Program-made: the position numbers and the translations under genes
Origin: Microbulbifer flavimaris
GTDB lineage: Bacteria; Pseudomonadota; Gammaproteobacteria; Pseudomonadales; Cellvibrionaceae
Direction: 5' to 3'
Length of the DNA: 64,000 nt
Assembly (NCBI RefSeq): GCF_001641755.2
Contig: NZ_LRFG02000002.1
Coordinates: 868,001-932,000 of the forward strand
The notes under the pieces: model-generated
The model's input: the letters and a program-made list of their open reading frames with translations, nothing else
What the model was told of the DNA's origin: nothing
Databases searched by the model: none
Part shown: one piece after another, positions 1 to 7,710 of the stretch
Layout: the number at the start of each line of letters is the position of its first letter
Position numbering within the stretch: position 1 is the first letter of the stretch

Positions 1-23
1 TGCGCAAGCGCGCCAAGAAGTAA
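1..23 (+). CDS. 3' end of a truncated gene, basic C-terminus
   Basis: The window opens inside a reading frame that ends at a TAA at 21-23, with last codons for Arg-Lys-Arg-Ala-Lys-Lys. A strong intrinsic terminator follows 18 nt later, which supports this as a genuine gene end. Too little is present to name the protein. The lysine/arginine tail would suit a nucleic-acid-binding protein, but that is only a guess. Confidence 0.5.
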
Positions 24-40
24 GCGCTTCCATACCAAAG

Positions 41-71
41 AAAAAAGGCGGGCCAAGTGCCCGCCTTTTTT
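41..71 (+). terminator. Rho-independent terminator
   Basis: Perfect 7-bp GC stem (ggcgggc at 47-53, gcccgcc at 59-65) with a 5-nt loop, preceded by six A and followed by six T. It sits just after the truncated gene. The symmetry would let it also stop leftward transcripts from the macro-domain gene. Confidence 0.9.
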
Positions 72-117
72 CATTTGCTCCCGCCAGGTGCCCTCGATGG
101 CGACCCGGCCAGCGTCT

Positions 118-642
118 TCATCCGGATTCGGCAAAAAACTGTTTTTCCACCCGCCGCCATTCGGCCAGGGCCGCCCGGGTGTGCAGGCAAACGGTCAACT
201 GCTCGAATCCTGCAGCCCTCGGCACCAGCACCTCCAGGGCGCGATGCGCAGCAATGCTGTGCGGGAAGCGGTTGGTACCGGCGCCCAGGGCGGGAAATAA
301 CAACGTGCGAATGCCTTTGGCCTGGGCCAGGTCGAGTACGCTCTCATAGCATTGCCCCAACTGCGCCAGCGCTTTGGCACCCCACTGATCGCCGCTGCTC
401 CACTGGGGAGTGACCGTATGAATCAGGTAGGAAACGGGCAGGCCGTAGGCTCTCGTCAGGCGCGCCTGACCCACTTCGCACTCAGGCTGCAGATCACAGG
501 CAGCTTCCAGCGCGGCGCCACCGCGCTCAAAAATCTGGTCGGAGAGGCCGCGACCGCGTATCAGGTGTTTATGGGCCGGGCAGACCAGTCCGCCGGCACG
601 GATTGTCAGGATGTCACCGCTTGTCAGTTTGATCACTGTCAC
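118..642 (-). CDS. Macro domain (ADP-ribose-binding) protein
   Basis: A 174-residue single-domain protein of the macro domain family, which binds ADP-ribose and often removes it from proteins or processes ADP-ribose 1''-phosphate in the cytoplasm. The N-terminal strand with the GDI motif (about residues 9-11) and the C-terminal phosphate loop PALGAGTNRFP (about residues 119-129) are clear. The usual Asn-Ala-Ala-Asn stretch after the GDI strand is replaced by CPAHKHL, so a key catalytic Asn of classic hydrolases seems absent and the protein may only bind ligand. It is transcribed alone and leftward. The start is the ATG at 642, in the gap before the divergent cyclase gene. Confidence 0.8.
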   Translation of the reverse strand: MTVIKLTSGDILTIRAGGLVCPAHKHLIRGRGLSDQIFERGGAALEAACDLQPECEVGQARLTRAYGLPVSYLIHTVTPQWSSGDQWGAKALAQLGQCYESVLDLAQAKGIRTLLFPALGAGTNRFPHSIAAHRALEVLVPRAAGFEQLTVCLHTRAALAEWRRVEKQFFAESG

Positions 643-836
643 CGCTTACCGATTCCGTCGCTCACCCAGCTGAAACTATAGCCGCCGGCCTTTGGCACCG
701 CCGGTTATCCACTTATACTGTGGCCTCGCTCTGAAGCCGGCTGCATGGCCGCTGCCACAACCAATAAGAATTCGCCGCCGGGGCAGGGCGGAATGGGCCA
801 GAGGGACAGCAAGGCCCAGCTTGCACAGGGACCTCC

Positions 837-1919
837 ATGATTCCAGGTTTACCCAGCGACACCTACGATTTCTCGAGCCCGGTGGACCAGGTTCGACGAA
901 TCGAGCTGCGCCGGCGCATCCTGACATCGGGCTATATGCTGCTCTTTGCCATGGCCATTACCGGCGCCATGGCGGTAATGGCGCTGACCAATGGCGAGCT
1001 GCTGCTGTCCGGGGTGCTGTTTGGCATCGCCGGTATCATCCTCGGCGTCTATGTGGCGATCAACCTGGTCGGCCAGAGCAGCAAGACCCCGCTTCTGGTG
1101 GGCCTGCTGTTACTGGTGCTGTACTTCTACCTGCTTCTCTCCGGCGGTGTGAAAAATACCGGCCTGATGTGGGCTGTCACCCTGGTCCCGGGCTTCATCA
1201 ATCTGTATGGCTATCGAGCCGGCACCGCCACCCTGCTGGCGGTGGGCGGGGCGACGGCACTGATTCTCTTCTACCCGGAATTCCCCGGCCTCACCGCCGA
1301 GTATGACACCGCCTACCGGGCGCGCTTCCTCGCCGTGTTCGGGGCGCTGACCGCCTTGACGGCACTACTCGACAGCAGCCGCCAGCAAACCCAGCAGCTG
1401 CTGCAACACCTGACCGAGGAGCTGGAAGCCCGCGCCAGCACCGATGCACTCACCGGGCTCGTCAACCGCCGTGAGGCCTATCGCGCCATGAACGAGCTGG
1501 AACGGCGCGACCACCAGATGGCGGGGCGCTACACGGTGCTGGTCGGGGATCTGGATAACTTCAAAACCATCAATGACGAGCACGGGCACGGCTTTGGCGA
1601 CCAGGTACTGCGCGACGTCGCCCGCATACTGCAGGAAAACACGCGCGTGGGCGATATCGTTTCCCGCTGGGGAGGCGAGGAGTTCCTGATTCTCCTGCCG
1701 AACACCGATCTGGAAGGCGGCGGCGTGCTGGCAGAGAAACTGCGGGAAAAAGTGCAGGCCCTCAGTGAGACTTACGACGAGCCAGTGCAGGTTTCCATCA
1801 GCTTTGGGGTGGCGGAAGGCAACGCACACGAGTACACCCATGGACAGCTGCTGGCCGAGGCCGACGCAAGGATGTACCGGGCCAAACACACCGGTCGCAA
1901 TCGGGTCGTCGCCGCCTGA
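837..1919 (+). CDS. Membrane-bound GGDEF diguanylate cyclase
   Basis: A 360-residue protein that should make the second messenger cyclic di-GMP from two GTP at the inner membrane. The first 180 residues hold about five or six hydrophobic helices, starting after a short basic cytosolic N-terminus. A coiled linker (about 180-200) leads into the GGDEF domain. The active-site motif reads GGEEF (about 279-283), which is catalytically competent in the family. An inhibitory I-site RVGD sits five residues upstream, so product feedback is expected. The start ATG follows AGGGA at about 827. The gene is monocistronic, and no known sensory domain is recognisable in the membrane part (it could be an MHYT/7TM-like novel sensor). 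Confidence 0.93.
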   Translation: MIPGLPSDTYDFSSPVDQVRRIELRRRILTSGYMLLFAMAITGAMAVMALTNGELLLSGVLFGIAGIILGVYVAINLVGQSSKTPLLVGLLLLVLYFYLLLSGGVKNTGLMWAVTLVPGFINLYGYRAGTATLLAVGGATALILFYPEFPGLTAEYDTAYRARFLAVFGALTALTALLDSSRQQTQQLLQHLTEELEARASTDALTGLVNRREAYRAMNELERRDHQMAGRYTVLVGDLDNFKTINDEHGHGFGDQVLRDVARILQENTRVGDIVSRWGGEEFLILLPNTDLEGGGVLAEKLREKVQALSETYDEPVQVSISFGVAEGNAHEYTHGQLLAEADARMYRAKHTGRNRVVAA

Positions 1920-1984
1920 GCCAGACGGCAAAACGCGGCCCGTGAGAGGCCGCGCCATGCCGTCAGATGGTGGACCATGCTGGC

Positions 1985-2752
1985 TCAGAAGTGCCAGCGC
2001 ACCCCGCCTTCGAGAAGCCAGCTCTCGGTTTGCACATCGAAGTTCGCCGGCAGCAGACTGCTGCGCACCTCAACGTCGTCGGTCTCCCGCCAGCGCAAGC
2101 CACCGAAAAACGTCAGCTCATCGCTGCACAGGTAATTGATACCTCCCATTAACTGCCAGGCGAACACACTGTCGTCATCGTCGATAATGCGTACGTTGGA
2201 CGGTTTGTAGTCCACATCCACCCAGGCATTACCGGCCCCGACACCGATGTAGGGCTGCCATTGGCTACCGGTATCCCAGTCGTAAAAGGCATTGAAGAAC
2301 AGGTAGTCGGTGCTGAACTCACCCTTGCCATCGCGGACGACTTCGCCAACCGTTGCACCCAGCTCCGTGTCGAGCCCCTCGATCAATACCGAGGCGTCCA
2401 GGTCATCAATATTGCCGACGCCACCAACGCGGACGTTGCCGTGTGAGTCGACATCGTGTTCCGCATAGGCGTATTCCACCTCAAAGCGGAACGCATCCAC
2501 CTGATAGCCCAGGGCCAGGTTCACACCCCAGCCACTGTCCACGTCCGTATTCCAGCGCACGCGGGTGCCTCGCTCCAGCAGTACGTTGACGGGACCACCG
2601 GTGATAAAGTCACGGGTAAAGCGCCCGTTCGTATCCACGTCATCCATATCGTTGTAGCTGAGAGAACCGCCGAGGTAGAGCCCGTCCGCCTGGGCACCAA
2701 ATGACAGTGCTCCTGCCGCAATCGCGGTACAGAGAATCCTTTTGCGCAACAT
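1985..2752 (-). CDS. Outer-membrane beta-barrel protein, paralogue A
   Basis: A 255-residue secreted protein with a cleavable signal peptide (about residues 1-22), a body of alternating hydrophobic strands, and a terminal Trp-His-Phe, the aromatic end expected for BAM-assembled barrels. The length fits an 8-stranded OmpW/OmpA-like porin-family barrel. It is closely similar to the neighbour at 3012-3788 in motif order (SYNDMDDVDT, then WNTDVDSGWGVNLALGYQVD, then a DDDSVFAWQLMGG segment). The ATG at 2752 is preferred over the in-frame GTG at 2758 because AGGA lies 7 nt before the ATG but only 1 nt before the GTG. The ligand or function is unknown. Confidence 0.85.
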   Translation of the reverse strand: MLRKRILCTAIAAGALSFGAQADGLYLGGSLSYNDMDDVDTNGRFTRDFITGGPVNVLLERGTRVRWNTDVDSGWGVNLALGYQVDAFRFEVEYAYAEHDVDSHGNVRVGGVGNIDDLDASVLIEGLDTELGATVGEVVRDGKGEFSTDYLFFNAFYDWDTGSQWQPYIGVGAGNAWVDVDYKPSNVRIIDDDDSVFAWQLMGGINYLCSDELTFFGGLRWRETDDVEVRSSLLPANFDVQTESWLLEGGVRWHF

Positions 2753-2968
2753 AGTCACATCCTGTTGATTGAAATGGGCAGAGATCCGTACGGTCTCCCT
2801 TTAACGGTAGATCTTTGCCATTGCCGGTGGACGCAAAATAGGCGCGAGTTTGTGGGATTCTGTCAGGGGTTTCTTTGTTTTGCGGAGGGTGAGCAGCTGG
2901 CAGGACTGTGGCGGGCAGATAGTATTCGGTTATTGCACGGTTACTTTACAAAGCTGCAAGTGAGGAAG

Positions 2969-2988
2969 ATGGTCCATCCATGGACCAT
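2969..2988. repeat. Perfect 9-bp inverted repeat in the barrel-gene spacer
   Basis: The sequence atggtccat-cc-atggaccat forms a perfect hairpin. A further GC pair and, after one mismatch, three more pairs extend it to roughly 13 bp. It lies 24 nt beyond the stop of the upstream barrel gene (leftward). No T-run follows on the minus strand, so it is not a canonical intrinsic terminator. It may stabilise the 3' end of the upstream message or bind a dimeric regulator. Confidence 0.6.
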
Positions 2989-3011
2989 CCTCCCACAATC
3001 ACTCACCTGGC

Positions 3012-3788
3012 TTAGAACTGCCAGCGGGTACCGATTTCCGCCACCAGGCTATCCATCTGTACCTCGAATTCGGCGTCGAACAGATCTGCATTCACCTGAA
3101 TGTCATCAGTCTGGCGCCAGCGCAAACCGCCAAACAGGCTCAGCTGCTCGCTCATCTCGTAAGTAGCGCCACCCATCAACTGGTAGGCAAATACGCTGTC
3201 ATCGTCGTTGATGATGGTGACGCCGGACGGGCTGTAGTCCACATCGATAGACGCATTACCAATACCGGCACCAATGTAAGGAGTCAGTGCAGTGCCCAGG
3301 TCGAAGTCGTAGTAAACATTGGCAAACAGGTAGCTGCTGTCGAACTCACCCTCGCCGGCGGCAACCAGGTCACCAACGCTCACACCCAGGTTGGCCGGTG
3401 CACCGCTGACCAGCACGCCAGCATCCTCACCGGTCAGATCGATGCCGGCCGCGCTGACGCTATCGTGGGACTCAACGTCGTTCTGGGCGCTGGCATACTC
3501 CGCCTCGAGGCGGAACTGATCGATCTGGTAGCCCAGGGCGAGGCTGAAAGTAGTGCCGCTGTCGACCTTGGTGTCCCAGCCCACATTGGTACCGGCCGGC
3601 AGAGCCACACCTGCCGGAATCGTGGTGCCCGGGCCGGTGACAAACTCACTGCTGAAGCTGCCGCTGGTGTCGGTATCGTCCATATTGCTGTAACCGATAT
3701 TACCGCTGACATAGATACCCTCCGCAGACGCGGAAACGGCGAATACGGAACCGGCAATTGCACAGAACAATTTCTTCTTGCTGAACAT
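3012..3788 (-). CDS. Outer-membrane beta-barrel protein, paralogue B
   Basis: A 258-residue paralogue of the gene at 1985-2752, also leftward and 259 nt upstream of it. It has a lysine-rich N-terminus, a hydrophobic signal core and an Ala-X-Ala cleavage site near residues 20-22, then an all-beta body ending in Trp-Gln-Phe. A pro/gly/ala-rich loop absent from paralogue A is inserted around residues 50-65, probably an extracellular loop. The ATG at 3788 is chosen over the GTG at 3794 because GAGGG lies 8 nt ahead. The pair most likely arose by tandem duplication. It is an OmpW/porin-like small barrel, function unknown. Confidence 0.85.
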   Translation of the reverse strand: MFSKKKLFCAIAGSVFAVSASAEGIYVSGNIGYSNMDDTDTSGSFSSEFVTGPGTTIPAGVALPAGTNVGWDTKVDSGTTFSLALGYQIDQFRLEAEYASAQNDVESHDSVSAAGIDLTGEDAGVLVSGAPANLGVSVGDLVAAGEGEFDSSYLFANVYYDFDLGTALTPYIGAGIGNASIDVDYSPSGVTIINDDDSVFAYQLMGGATYEMSEQLSLFGGLRWRQTDDIQVNADLFDAEFEVQMDSLVAEIGTRWQF

Positions 3789-4053
3789 GATCACATCCCT
3801 CTGTTGTTGATAGTGACCGGAGGTACGGCCTCAATCTAAATGCAGATCACGAACCAATGGGCAAAAACAGGAAAACGTGAAAACCCGCGAATTTTTAAAA
3901 AATTTTTAATTAGCAGATGATCCGGGCAACTGAGAGCACCGTAACCGGCTTTTTATGTAGCGGGATTAATCGAGATAGTGACCATCGGTAGAAGACCAGC
4001 TACTGCCTGCACGGCCCGGCAAATACCTGGGGCCCACTCACTGACAAGCCCTG

Positions 4054-4806
4054 CTAACCGGTGACCAGGAAGCGCAGTAACCAGCCCGTCAGATAGGCCA
4101 GTCCCGCTGCGGCACCACCGAGCAACAGGGTTTTCAAGCCGGAAAAAATTGCACTGCGCTGCCGGCCAAGGGTCTTGGCCATACCAATAAAGAAGAACAT
4201 CAGCCCAGCCAGTATCGTGCTGAGCAGGAACTGCAGATCGAGACCAAGGGCCGGCATCAGGTAAGGAAACAGCGGCGCCGCACCGACCAGGACAAAAGCG
4301 AGAAAAGTGATCACCGCCGAGCGCAGCGGATTGCCCTCGGCCTGGCCGATACCATATTCCTCGTTGAGCATGGTCTCGATCCAGAGCTTGCGATTGCCGG
4401 TAATGGTGACAACGATTTTCTCCAGCGTATCACCGTGGAAGCCCTTGGCGGCGAAGATCTGCCGCACCTCCTCGCGCTCCCCCTCCGGGACCTTGGCGAT
4501 ATGCTCCTCTTCCGTGCGACGCGCCGAGTCGGCATACTCCCGCTGCGCATTGACCGCCTCGAAGTTGCTGACCGCCATGCTGAAGCCATCGGCAATCAAG
4601 TTGGCGAGCCCCATGATCAGAATCACCGCTGCGGGGAGCCCGGCACCAAAACCGCCCGCGACAATTGCAAAGGTGGTGACGCAACCATCGATGGCACCCA
4701 GGACGAAGTCCGAAGTGTTCTGTGACGGTGGCGGCCGATGTAGCCGCCGGGCGATATTCTCCCGCCGGTGTGAGCGGATCAGGGCCTCGGTGTCTTCCTT
4801 TTTCAT
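4054..4806 (-). CDS. VIT1/CCC1-family transporter
   Basis: A 250-residue inner-membrane protein of the VIT1/CCC1 family, whose members move Fe2+ or Mn2+ out of the cytosol. After a basic N-terminal 30 residues comes the first hydrophobic segment with the family motif [13 protein letters not shown], then a helix with [16 protein letters not shown], a charged cytoplasmic loop rich in Glu (about 95-150, the metal-collecting region in characterised members), and three more membrane helices. The start at 4806 has GGGAGG 9 nt upstream; the longer open frame to 4842 lacks this. Downstream and upstream genes are unrelated in function, so it is probably transcribed on its own. Confidence 0.9.
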   Translation of the reverse strand: MKKEDTEALIRSHRRENIARRLHRPPPSQNTSDFVLGAIDGCVTTFAIVAGGFGAGLPAAVILIMGLANLIADGFSMAVSNFEAVNAQREYADSARRTEEEHIAKVPEGEREEVRQIFAAKGFHGDTLEKIVVTITGNRKLWIETMLNEEYGIGQAEGNPLRSAVITFLAFVLVGAAPLFPYLMPALGLDLQFLLSTILAGLMFFFIGMAKTLGRQRSAIFSGLKTLLLGGAAAGLAYLTGWLLRFLVTG

Positions 4807-4907
4807 TGCCGGCCACCTCCCTGTGTGGCGCTGCCGTGGCATGTCAGCCCCGCTTTCTCCAGCGGGGCCAGTTCGAAACTTGCTGTCCGCCTCGACTCCG
4901 GGAGGCT

Positions 4908-5675
4908 TTATTTGATGATAAAACTCACCTGATCCACACCGGTATTACCTGTGCGTGGATCATGGGCGTAAACCAGCAACTGGTAGACGCCAGGGCTGTC
5001 GGGTTTCAGTTGCCCGGCGAAAGTATTGGTGTCCTCGAGCACGAGGGGAACGGTGGCAAAATCCTTGCCATCTTTTTTTATCAGTGCCGCCACTTCCATT
5101 TTGCTGCCATCCCAGAGGCCACCGTCACTAATCGGGCAACCGCACATCATCACCACATTTGCGCGGATATCGAAAGGGGCATCGGACATCTGGGTATAAC
5201 GGTGTGTCTGCGGACTCAGCACATCCACCACCATGCCGGGAATCTCAACCACGAGTCCTTCGCCCGCCAGGTGTTTTCCGGGCACCAGCCAGACCTGGGT
5301 CTGGGCCGCCACCCGGGCCTGTTTCTTGATATAGGGTGCCAGCACCTCAACCGTCACAAACACCGGCTCACTCAGCTCCAGGGTTGTGCGGAAGGCCGCG
5401 GCCCCCTCGGCAATGGACTGGTGGCGACGGTGGGGTTGCTTCATGATCAGGTCGGTATTGCCGGTGCTGCCCTCGGTGAGCCCCTCGGCGAGAATCTTGC
5501 CACTCTCGGCATTGCGGATACGCACCATGGCCCCGCCCATGGAAGTACCGATGAACTTGGCGTCCTTGGACTTGGCCCGCACGACGATCTCCGTGGGTTC
5601 CGGTTCCGCCGCGGCCGCGAGTGGCAGTGCCAGAAGGCTCGCGAGCAGAAAAGTCATCAGCTTGAGTGATTGCAT
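4908..5675 (-). CDS. Unrecognised periplasmic protein with CGCP motif
   Basis: A 255-residue protein that I do not recognise. It has a clear Sec signal peptide (hydrophobic core followed by Ala-Ala-Ala-Ala, cleavage near residue 22) and then looks like one or two all-beta, immunoglobulin-like modules. The first part carries a [12 protein letters not shown] segment and a basic QPHRRHQS stretch. The second carries [15 protein letters not shown], with the only two cysteines of the mature protein in a C-X-C pair, followed by a [19 protein letters not shown] strand pair typical of bacterial Ig folds. The C-X-C pair next to methionines could bind a metal such as copper, but this is inference. The ATG at 5675 is preferred because AAGGGG lies 7 nt upstream. 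Confidence 0.75.
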   Translation of the reverse strand: MQSLKLMTFLLASLLALPLAAAAEPEPTEIVVRAKSKDAKFIGTSMGGAMVRIRNAESGKILAEGLTEGSTGNTDLIMKQPHRRHQSIAEGAAAFRTTLELSEPVFVTVEVLAPYIKKQARVAAQTQVWLVPGKHLAGEGLVVEIPGMVVDVLSPQTHRYTQMSDAPFDIRANVVMMCGCPISDGGLWDGSKMEVAALIKKDGKDFATVPLVLEDTNTFAGQLKPDSPGVYQLLVYAHDPRTGNTGVDQVSFIIK

Positions 5676-5715
5676 CGTTGTCCCCTTGCAAGAATTCATT
5701 TTGAGGTCTGGTATT

Positions 5716-6306
5716 TCAGCATCCCGCCTCTCTATCCGCCAGTGCCAGCTCCAGCCGCCGGTCCGGTATCAACCATAAGAGTGCAGTCAGTACATAGAGT
5801 GCCAGCGAAACCCATTCCCACAGAAATGACAGTGCAATAGCCGGCAAGTAAAGCACTGTCGCCAGCCAGCCCTTCCAATTGCGACCGATGGGATGCAGCA
5901 GCCTGGCCTGGGAAGTGAGAGAGGCCAGCACCAGCTGCCGTAGAATCCAGTAGGAAATGGCCGAAAGCAACAGCACCATACCGTACAGGGCGGCCGGACC
6001 CGGTGCGAAGTGGTTCTCCCCCATCCAGCCGGTGGCAAATGGAATCAGTGAGAGCCAGAAAAGCAGATTCAGGTTGGCCCACAGAATCGGCCGGTTAACC
6101 CCGATCGCCGCCTGGAAGAGGTGGTGGTGGTTACTCCAGTAAATGGCCAGGTAGATAAAGCTCAGTACATAGGTCAGAAAAACCGGAATCACCGGCAGCA
6201 ATTTATCCGCACCCACCCCGCTCGGCACTTCCATGTTCAGGACCATGATGGTGATGAGGATCGCAATGACTCCGTCGCTGAATGCTTCCAGTCGGTATTT
6301 CTTCAT
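5716..6306 (-). CDS. TMEM175-family potassium channel (DUF1211)
   Basis: A 196-residue membrane protein with about six hydrophobic helices and the hallmark RLEAFSDGVIAIL in the first helix. The R-x3-FSD signature identifies the TMEM175 family, bacterial members of which form K+ channels. Prokaryotic members have one six-helix repeat, as here. The second helix pair includes an IYWSNHHHLF segment, also conserved in the family. The ATG at 6306 is chosen because GGGAA sits 8 nt ahead and the signature then falls close to the N-terminus. Transcribed leftward toward the CGCP protein with a 40-nt gap, so the two could share a transcript. Confidence 0.9.
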   Translation of the reverse strand: MKKYRLEAFSDGVIAILITIMVLNMEVPSGVGADKLLPVIPVFLTYVLSFIYLAIYWSNHHHLFQAAIGVNRPILWANLNLLFWLSLIPFATGWMGENHFAPGPAALYGMVLLLSAISYWILRQLVLASLTSQARLLHPIGRNWKGWLATVLYLPAIALSFLWEWVSLALYVLTALLWLIPDRRLELALADREAGC

Positions 6307-6361
6307 CGGGTACTTCCCGGTACCTGTTGATCCACAATCGCCGTCAGCAAAATTTCCCGGC

Positions 6362-6396
6362 CAGAAAACAAACAGGCCGGGCAAAGCCGGCCTGTT
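6362..6396 (-). terminator. Rho-independent terminator of the sugar dehydrogenase gene
   Basis: A perfect 10-bp stem (aacaggccgg at 6371-6380 and ccggcctgtt at 6387-6396) with a 6-nt loop, followed on the minus strand by a T-rich run (tttgtttt). It lies 28 nt beyond the stop of the gene at 6424-7566. Confidence 0.88.
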
Positions 6397-6423
6397 GTCT
6401 GGATTACTGCGCGGGCGCGGCTG

Positions 6424-7566
6424 TTACTGCACTGGCTCCAGACGATAGAGCCCGGCGTCGCTCTGGTCGTTCAACAAGTAAATATAGCCATCGCCCGCCT
6501 GGCGGACATCACGGATACGGCCGATGGCACCGTCCAGCAACACCTCGGTGTTTTTCACGTTGCTGCCATCGATCACGATGCGTAGCAGCTTTTCACTGCC
6601 GAGGCCGCCGGCCAACAGGTTACCCTGCCACTGTGGGAAATACTGGCTCTCTACCTGGGCCAGGCCTGAAGGCGCGAAGCGCCCCTCGTAATAGTGCTGG
6701 GGGTCCTGTACACCCGGCACGGAGGGAACGCCGATGGCTTCGTCGCGGCTGTATTCCTTGGAGCGGGTCGCCTTGGGCCAACCGTAGTTCTTGCCCGCCT
6801 CAATCAGGTTCAGCTCATCGCCGCCACGGGCGGCGTGCTCGCTGCCCCACACCTGGTCATCCGCGGTCACCACGAGTCCCTGGATATTGCGGTTGCCGAA
6901 GCTGTATATCTCATCCAGTCCGGCCTTGTCACCGGCAAAGGGATTGTCCGCCGGGGCCTCGCCAGAGGCAGTGAGGCGCAGCACGCTACCGGCATGATCC
7001 TCGATGTCCTGCGCGCGCTCGCGCACTACACCGCGGTCACCGATGGTCATCATCAGGGTGCCATCCTCGCGCCAGGCGAGTCGTGAGCCATAGTGACGGC
7101 CGGGCTGGGAAAAGCGGTCCTGTACAAACAGCTCCTCGAAACCGGTGAGCGCGTCACCCTTGAGCTTTGCGCGGCCCATGGCGGTGGCGGTGCCCTCATC
7201 ACCTGCTTTGGAGTAGGTGAGGTAGATCCAGTCATGCTCACCATCGCCGTACTGCGGGTGTAGCACCACGTCCAACAGGCCTCCCTGGCCCACCGCCGAT
7301 ACTTCCGGCACGCCATCCAGGTAGGTGACCTTACCGTTATCCACCAGTGCGAGGCGACCGCGGCGCTCGGTCACCAGAGAGCGCCCATCCGGCAACTGCG
7401 CCACCGCCCAGGGATGATGCAGGCCGGAAGCCAGGCGCACGATGCGAAAATCGTGCTGATCCGTATCGATACGCTCTTCTACTACCTCGGCGGCGGTGGC
7501 CGCGATACCACCTGTCAGCGTCAGCACCGCCAGGCAGCGGGTCAGAAATAATGCCACTCGGTTCAT
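6424..7566 (-). CDS. PQQ-dependent sugar dehydrogenase family protein
   Basis: A 380-residue exported protein of the soluble glucose/aldose sugar dehydrogenase family (GSDH, YliI-like beta-propeller), which oxidises sugars in the periplasm with pyrroloquinoline quinone. It has a Sec signal peptide, then the family landmarks HPWAVAQLPDGRSLVTERRGRL near the start, GGLLDVVLHPQY, and FGNRNIQGL followed by WGSEHAARGGDELN, where family members bind PQQ and calcium. The start ATG at 7566 has AAGGAGA upstream; longer in-frame starts would spoil the signal peptide. It has its own terminator. The substrate is not predictable from sequence. Confidence 0.92.
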   Translation of the reverse strand: MNRVALFLTRCLAVLTLTGGIAATAAEVVEERIDTDQHDFRIVRLASGLHHPWAVAQLPDGRSLVTERRGRLALVDNGKVTYLDGVPEVSAVGQGGLLDVVLHPQYGDGEHDWIYLTYSKAGDEGTATAMGRAKLKGDALTGFEELFVQDRFSQPGRHYGSRLAWREDGTLMMTIGDRGVVRERAQDIEDHAGSVLRLTASGEAPADNPFAGDKAGLDEIYSFGNRNIQGLVVTADDQVWGSEHAARGGDELNLIEAGKNYGWPKATRSKEYSRDEAIGVPSVPGVQDPQHYYEGRFAPSGLAQVESQYFPQWQGNLLAGGLGSEKLLRIVIDGSNVKNTEVLLDGAIGRIRDVRQAGDGYIYLLNDQSDAGLYRLEPVQ

Positions 7567-7656
7567 GAATCGGGTCTCCTTCACTGCAGAATTCATGCTG
7601 CCCCGAATGCTAAAGGGCCGCCGGACAAAAAACAAAGCGGGCCACCCGGCCGGGTA

Positions 7657-7682
7657 TAAAAAAGCCGGGCATGTGCCCGGCT
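7657..7682 (-). terminator. Rho-independent terminator of the DUF885 gene
   Basis: Stem gccgggc (7664-7670) with gcccggc (7675-7681), 4-nt loop, followed on the minus strand by six T. It lies 29 nt after the stop of the leftward gene at 7711-9621. Confidence 0.92.
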
Positions 7683-7710
7683 CTGGTTACGCAGGAATGC
7701 GTGTTTTCGA

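Noticed and set aside
3893-3913. AT-rich tract upstream of the barrel genes as a promoter UP element
   Set aside because: The tract is A/T runs (ttaaaaaattttt) roughly 105 nt before the start; no matching -35/-10 pair could be placed with confidence.
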